Shown here piece by piece: positions 8,133 through 10,713 of a stretch of DNA of 10,713 nucleotides (positions are counted from its first letter, which is position 1; the number at the start of each line of letters is the position of its first letter). A program made the translations under genes and the position numbers. The DNA comes from JAIMBK01 sp040755975. GTDB lineage: Bacteria; Bacillota; Desulfotomaculia; Desulfotomaculales; Nap2-2B. The notes beneath the pieces were generated by a model. That model was given only the letters and a program-made list of their open reading frames with translations, did not search any database and was not told the DNA's origin. The stretch is from assembly GCA_040755975.1 (NCBI GenBank), contig JBFLZY010000088.1, positions 1-10,713 of the forward strand, read 5' to 3'.

Positions 8133-8173
8133 GCCCGCCGTTCGTTTGCCGTCGCTCCGATGCTGCGGGCCGA

Positions 8174-8241
8174 CCCGGCACTCAGCCTTTCCGGAAGGTT
8201 TGGTGCAAGACTGAAGCGCTAGCATGAAGCTGAGTGCCGGG
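8174..8241. repeat. Nested palindromic module 1 inside copy A
   Basis: CCCGGCACTCAGC (8174-8186) and GCTGAGTGCCGGG (8229-8241) form a perfect 13-bp inverted repeat around 42 nt. The module lies within an 89-nt stretch (8176-8264) absent from copy B. Its ends match those of module 2 for 11 bp, but the interiors do not visibly match. It includes smaller palindromes such as TTCCGGAA and AGCGCT. Confidence 0.8.
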
Positions 8242-8264
8242 GCTTGGTTCGGAGCGAACCAGGC
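8242..8264. repeat. Short hairpin at the end of insert 1
   Basis: GCTTGGTTCG (8242-8251) pairs with CGAACCAGGC (8255-8264) over a 3-nt GAG loop: ten pairs with one G-T wobble. It directly abuts module 1 and ends where similarity to copy B resumes, so it belongs to the inserted segment. Confidence 0.65.
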
Positions 8265-8266
8265 AA

Positions 8267-8343
8267 TTGAGAAGTGAGAGGCGGGAGGTGAGAGGTGAGA
8301 TTTTAAAATTCCCACTTCCAACTTCTCACATCTCACTTCTCAG
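8267..8343. repeat. Long central hairpin of copy A
   Basis: The purine-rich left arm begins TTGAGAAGTGAGAG at 8267, and the pyrimidine-rich right arm ends at 8343. They pair at about 25 of 34 positions around a short AT-rich loop containing TTTTAAAA. It corresponds to 10205-10287 of copy B on the opposite strand. Confidence 0.8.
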
Positions 8344-8400
8344 TCGCGCTGCCGGTTCGCTGACCTCACCTGCGCCGTGTCTCGTTAGCGGCGCCTTTAG

Positions 8401-8494
8401 CCCGGCACTCACTGGTAGTTCGTTCTTGAATGCCCTACTGTTCCAGATCGCCCTGCCTGATGTCGAAGTAACCCGATTACCGGTGAGTGCCGGG
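8401..8494. repeat. Nested palindromic module 2 inside copy A
   Basis: CCCGGCACTCACTGGTA (8401-8417) and TACCGGTGAGTGCCGGG (8478-8494) form a 17-bp inverted repeat with a single mismatch, around 60 nt. The 94-nt unit falls exactly between two blocks shared with copy B, so it behaves as a discrete insert. Its outer 11 bp are the same as those of module 1. Because the ends are palindromic, orientation cannot be stated. Confidence 0.8.
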
Positions 8495-8580
8495 TCGCTC
8501 CTGGCAAATCGAACGGCAGGCCGGAAGTTTTCATCTGTTGGTATCGCTAAGAAGCGGCATGGGGGTCTACCCAGGTTTTT

Positions 8581-8614
8581 TTGGCAAGGCTTTTTGGGCT
8601 TGCCGATTTTTTTT
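8581..8614 (+). terminator. Intrinsic terminator upstream of argH
   Basis: TTGGCAAG (8581-8588) pairs with CTTGCCGA (8599-8606), eight pairs with one wobble, followed by eight T (8607-8614). It lies 67 bp before the argH start. It could insulate argH from transcripts crossing copy A, or it could be a leader attenuator if a promoter lies further upstream. Confidence 0.8.
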
Positions 8615-8628
8615 CGATCAAGTAAAAT
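8600..8628 (+). promoter_or_regulatory. Candidate sigma-A promoter of argH
   Basis: TTGCCG (8600-8605) is separated by exactly 17 bp from TAAAAT (8623-8628); each box matches the consensus at four or five of six positions. The predicted start is near 8635, giving a leader of about 45 nt. The -35 box lies within the 3' arm of the terminator stem and the spacer contains its T run. A TAAAATTTTA palindrome (8655-8664) lies in the leader and might bind a regulator, but it does not match a typical arginine box well. Confidence 0.55.
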
Positions 8629-8680
8629 AGGAGCAAATCTTGTTTGGTAGCTGGTAAAATTTTAAACCGGGTGAATACGC

Positions 8681-10051
8681 GTGAAAAAACCTTGGAGCGG
8701 CCGCTTTCAGAAGGAAACGGACCGACTGGTTGATGATTTTCACTCTTCCATTGGTTTTGACTCCCGGCTGTACCGCCAGGACATTCAGGGGAGCATCGCG
8801 CACGCCCGCATGCTCGGCCGGCAGGGCATCCTCACCCCGGAAGAGGCCCGGCTGATTGTTGCCGGGTTGCAAGCGATCCTTGCCGATATCGAGGCCGGCC
8901 GGGTGGAGTTTGCGCAAGCCGCCGAAGACATCCACATGAATATCGAGCAGCTTTTGATCGCGAAAATCGGGGAGCCGGGGAAAAAGCTCCATACCGCCCG
9001 CAGCCGCAACGACCAGGTGGCCCTGGATGTGCGCATGTATTTAAAAGAAGAGATTAATGAGGTAATCCGCCTGCTGAAAGAACTGCAGGCAACCCTGCTG
9101 GACGTGGCCGAGAAACACGTGCACACGGTTATGCCCGGTTACACCCACCTGCAGCGCGCCCAGCCGGTCACTTTCGCCCACCACCTGTTGGCCTACGTGC
9201 AGATGTTCGGCCGGGACGTGGATAGATTAACAGACTGCCGCCGCCGCACGGACGTTCTGCCCCTGGGCGCGGGCGCCCTGGCCGGCACCACTTTGCCCAT
9301 CGATCCCCATTACGTGGCGCAGGAACTGGGGTTTGCGCACGTGGCCGAAAACAGCCTGGACGCCGTGAGCGACCGCGATTTTATCGTCGAATTTCTCGCC
9401 GCCGCCGCCTTGATCATGGTGCACTTGAGCCGTTTTGGCGAGGAAATTGTGCTCTGGGCGAGCGCGGAATTCGGTTTTCTGGAGCTGGACGACGCCTACA
9501 GCACGGGCAGCAGCATGATGCCGCAAAAGAAAAACCCCGACGTGGCCGAACTGATCCGCGGGAAAGCCGGGCGCGTCTTTGGCGACCTCTTATCCCTTTT
9601 GACCGTGCTTAAAGGCTTGCCTCTCGCCTACAATAAAGACCTCCAGGAAGATAAAGAGGCGCTTTTTGACGCGGTGGATACTGTAAAGAAATGCCTGCTG
9701 GTTTTCCGGCCGCTCGTGGCCACCCTGCAGGTAAACAGGGAGAAGATGGCCCGGGCCGCCGGGGAGGGGTTCACCAACGCCACCGACCTGGCCGACTACC
9801 TGACCGGCAAGGGCATCCCTTTTCGCGACGCCCACGAAATTGCCGGCCGGATTGTTTGCCACTGCCTGCAGCAGAAAAAAACGCTGGCTGAGCTCACCCT
9901 GGAGGAGTACCAGAAGTTTTCTCCGGCAGTCGAAAGCGACGTTTACCACTTCCTCGCTCTCGAGCGCTGCGTAAAGGCGCGCCGTTCGCCGGGCGGGCCG
10001 TCCCCGGAGGAAGTGCGGAGGGCGATTGCCCGGGCGAGGGAAAGATTATAG
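8681..10051 (+). CDS. argH: Argininosuccinate lyase
   Basis: ArgH cleaves argininosuccinate to arginine and fumarate, the last step of arginine synthesis, as a cytoplasmic homotetramer of the aspartase/fumarase superfamily. The 456 residues are the family length. Landmarks are the N-terminal WSGRF, HTARSRND (104-111), GYTHLQRAQP (153-162, catalytic-histidine region) and the superfamily signature GSSMMPQKKNPD (276-287, mobile serine loop). The C-terminal segment with LALERCVKARRSPGG is also typical. GTG 8681 follows GGGTGA (8669-8674). The GTG at 8671 is out of frame. argG and the other arg genes are not adjacent: the gene sits alone between two inverted copies of a palindromic repeat, with its own likely promoter. 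No clear terminator follows the stop; repeat B may serve instead. Codon use and protein look like the neighbours, so foreign origin is not indicated. Confidence 0.97.
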   Translation: MKKPWSGRFQKETDRLVDDFHSSIGFDSRLYRQDIQGSIAHARMLGRQGILTPEEARLIVAGLQAILADIEAGRVEFAQAAEDIHMNIEQLLIAKIGEPGKKLHTARSRNDQVALDVRMYLKEEINEVIRLLKELQATLLDVAEKHVHTVMPGYTHLQRAQPVTFAHHLLAYVQMFGRDVDRLTDCRRRTDVLPLGAGALAGTTLPIDPHYVAQELGFAHVAENSLDAVSDRDFIVEFLAAAALIMVHLSRFGEEIVLWASAEFGFLELDDAYSTGSSMMPQKKNPDVAELIRGKAGRVFGDLLSLLTVLKGLPLAYNKDLQEDKEALFDAVDTVKKCLLVFRPLVATLQVNREKMARAAGEGFTNATDLADYLTGKGIPFRDAHEIAGRIVCHCLQQKKTLAELTLEEYQKFSPAVESDVYHFLALERCVKARRSPGGPSPEEVRRAIARARERL

Positions 10052-10118
10052 GGTTCGGTGTGTCAAGTTGACAGCGCAGCTTATCATAGGAGCTCCCCCT
10101 CTCCTTAAGATAACACTA
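10052..10118. other. Spacer after argH with two short palindromes
   Basis: This 67-bp spacer holds a perfect 13-nt palindrome TGTCAAGTTGACA (10061-10073) and GGAGCTCC (10089-10096). Neither has a following T run, so neither is a usual terminator. TTGACA (10068-10073) matches a -35 box perfectly, but I see no -10 at suitable distance. No gene is seen here or in the repeat that follows. Confidence 0.4.
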
Positions 10119-10332
10119 CCGGCTTGCCGTTCGTTTTGCAACGAGCGACATGTGCAGGGCCGTTAACGAGACACGGCGCAGGTGAGGTAAGCGAACCGGC
10201 AGCGCAATTGAGAAATGGGATGTGAGAAGTTGGAGGTGGGAAATAGATAATCTCACTTCTAACTTCCCACCTCTCACTTCTCAATTGGTCGGCCCGGAGC
10301 ATCGGAGCGAGTGCAAACGAACGGCAAGCCAG
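10119..10332 (+). repeat. Palindromic MITE-like repeat, copy B
   Basis: This is the compact copy (about 214 bp) of the element also found as copy A. Its ends GGCTTGCCGTTCGTTTTGCA (10121-10140) and the complement of 10312-10330 match except for one extra T, giving terminal inverted repeats of 19-20 bp. Inside lie a block nearly identical to copy A (10160-10205) and a long hairpin (10205-10287). It has no open frame of note. It ends 30 bp before the CoA-transferase start, just upstream of that gene's ribosome site, so it will be in the transcript if the gene is read from upstream. Confidence 0.87.
10205..10287. repeat. Long central hairpin of copy B
   Basis: Two 37-nt arms (10205-10241 and 10251-10287) flank a 9-nt AT-rich loop. 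Thirty of 37 positions pair canonically and four more become G-U pairs in RNA. The first arm is purine-rich (GAGAA, GGGA, GTGAGAAG), the second pyrimidine-rich. Both ends are CAATTG. Confidence 0.85.
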
Positions 10333-10362
10333 GGCTATTTTCTCAGAAAGGATGAAAGCAAG

Positions 10363-10713
10363 TTGACCCTGTCCCTGGAAGGAATCAAAGTGCTGGATTT
10401 GACCCGGCTGCTGCCCGGCCCGTTTTGTTCGCTGCTTTTGGCCGACTTCGGCGCGGAAGTAATCAAGGTGGAGCAGCCGGGCCCGGGGGACTACATCCGG
10501 TGGTTTCCGCCCCTGATGGAAGATACCAGCGGCATCTTCCTCCTGCTCAACCGGAATAAAAAAAGCCTGACCTTAAATTTAAGGGTGGAGAAAGGAAGGG
10601 AAATTTTTTACCGGCTGGTTCAAGAGGCAGACGTTGTTTTAGAAGGTTTCCGCCCGGGCGTCGCCAAAAAGCTGGCCATTGATTACGAAGCCGTTCAAAA
10701 GATTAACCCCCGC
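10363..10713 (+). CDS. CaiB/BaiF family III CoA-transferase, 3'-truncated
   Basis: This is the N-terminal 117 residues of a family III CoA-transferase. The family moves CoA between organic acids (formyl/oxalate, carnitine, benzylsuccinate, bile acid and similar) or racemises alpha-methylacyl-CoA. Motifs seen are GIKVLDLTRLLPGP (7-20), LLADFGAEVIKVEQPGPGD (25-43), NRNKKSLTLNL (63-73) and VLEGFRPGVAKKL (92-104), ending near IDYEAV. The catalytic aspartate lies further on and is outside the window, so activity and substrate cannot be judged. The start is TTG 10363 with AAAGGA at 10347-10352. It is the only start codon in frame after the last upstream stop; the ATG at 10352 opens a four-codon frame (MKAS) whose TGA overlaps the TTG. 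The frame is open to the last base. It may begin an acid-degradation operon downstream. Confidence 0.9.
   Translation, partial: MTLSLEGIKVLDLTRLLPGPFCSLLLADFGAEVIKVEQPGPGDYIRWFPPLMEDTSGIFLLLNRNKKSLTLNLRVEKGREIFYRLVQEADVVLEGFRPGVAKKLAIDYEAVQKINPR

Larger units (their letters stand above)
8133..8524 (-). repeat. Palindromic MITE-like repeat, copy A (inverted relative to copy B)
   Basis: This non-coding element fills most of the rpoD-argH gap. Its ends are inverted: GCCCGCCGTTCGTTTGCC (8133-8150) against the complement of 8503-8521, differing by one base and one indel. Compared with copy B (10119-10332) read on the other strand, three blocks align: 8137-8175 with 10287-10325 (36 of 39 identical), 8346-8391 with 10160-10205 (44 of 46) and 8495-8524 with 10119-10148 (26 of 30). 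The central hairpins also align. Copy A is longer because of two inserts, 8176-8264 and 8401-8494. No open frame of recognisable protein lies inside, and I see no convincing target-site duplication. Strand is assigned arbitrarily with copy B as +. It could be a non-autonomous mobile element or a REP-like regulatory repeat. Confidence 0.85.

Noticed and set aside
8541..8580. GTCTACC in the argH leader, recalling the purine riboswitch core, with a nearby CGCT/AGCG hairpin
   Set aside because: The paired stems, kissing loops and other conserved bases of purine riboswitches are missing, and argH is not a purine gene. Treated as chance.
8234..8650. A 138-codon open frame between rpoD and argH
   Set aside because: It starts inside a nested hairpin, runs through the repeat and a terminator, has no protein-like composition or ribosome site, and part of its sequence recurs non-coding in copy B.
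8101..10340. CRISPR array
   Set aside because: The repeats are a pair of inverted, hairpin-forming elements, not regularly spaced direct repeats with unique spacers.

Overview
The window reads as chromosomal DNA of a moderately GC-rich, anaerobic, spore-former-type clostridium, perhaps a Desulfotomaculum/Pelotomaculum/Moorella-like Firmicute. This rests on the gene order dgt-dnaG-rpoD without rpsU, on a short primary sigma factor (364 residues, short N-terminal region), on genes for anaerobic ketoacid and CoA chemistry (indolepyruvate:ferredoxin oxidoreductase beta subunit, a four-cysteine flavoprotein, a family III CoA-transferase), and on frequent GTG/TTG starts. The exact genus is inference.

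Layout, all genes on the + strand. Positions 2-568 hold the 3' end of iorB. A ten-helix EamA/DMT exporter follows at 639-1553. Next come a ComM/YifB AAA+ helicase-like protein (1702-3219), an intrinsic terminator, and an iron-sulfur-flavoprotein-like NAD(P)H:FMN reductase (3359-3964) with its own terminator. The housekeeping block is dgt (4072-5076), dnaG (5154-6971) and rpoD (6971-8065). The last two overlap by one base, and the block is closed by two tandem intrinsic terminators. An argininosuccinate lyase gene, argH (8681-10051), stands alone and is separated from its neighbours on both sides by repeat-rich DNA. A family III CoA-transferase starts at 10363 and runs off the end.

The most unusual content is non-coding. 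Two copies of one palindromic, MITE-like repeat flank argH in opposite orientation: copy A (8133-8524) and copy B (10119-10332). Each has terminal inverted repeats of about 19-20 bp, an interior hairpin with arms of roughly 34-37 nt made of purine-rich versus pyrimidine-rich strands, and a 46-bp block identical at 44 positions between copies. Copy A differs from copy B chiefly by two extra segments of 89 and 94 nt. Each extra segment carries its own inverted repeat, and both share the end CCCGGCACTCA / TGAGTGCCGGG. This looks like a second small palindromic family nested inside the first. No transposase is encoded here, so any mobility would have to be supplied in trans.

Functionally the genes form several independent units: replication priming, primary transcription and dNTP control (dgt-dnaG-rpoD); DNA processing (comM); redox metabolism (iorB and the flavoprotein); and the last step of arginine synthesis (argH), which has a credible sigma-A promoter at 8600-8628. 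The repeats may act as transcript terminators or stabilisers, or only as genomic parasites. The sequence alone does not decide this.
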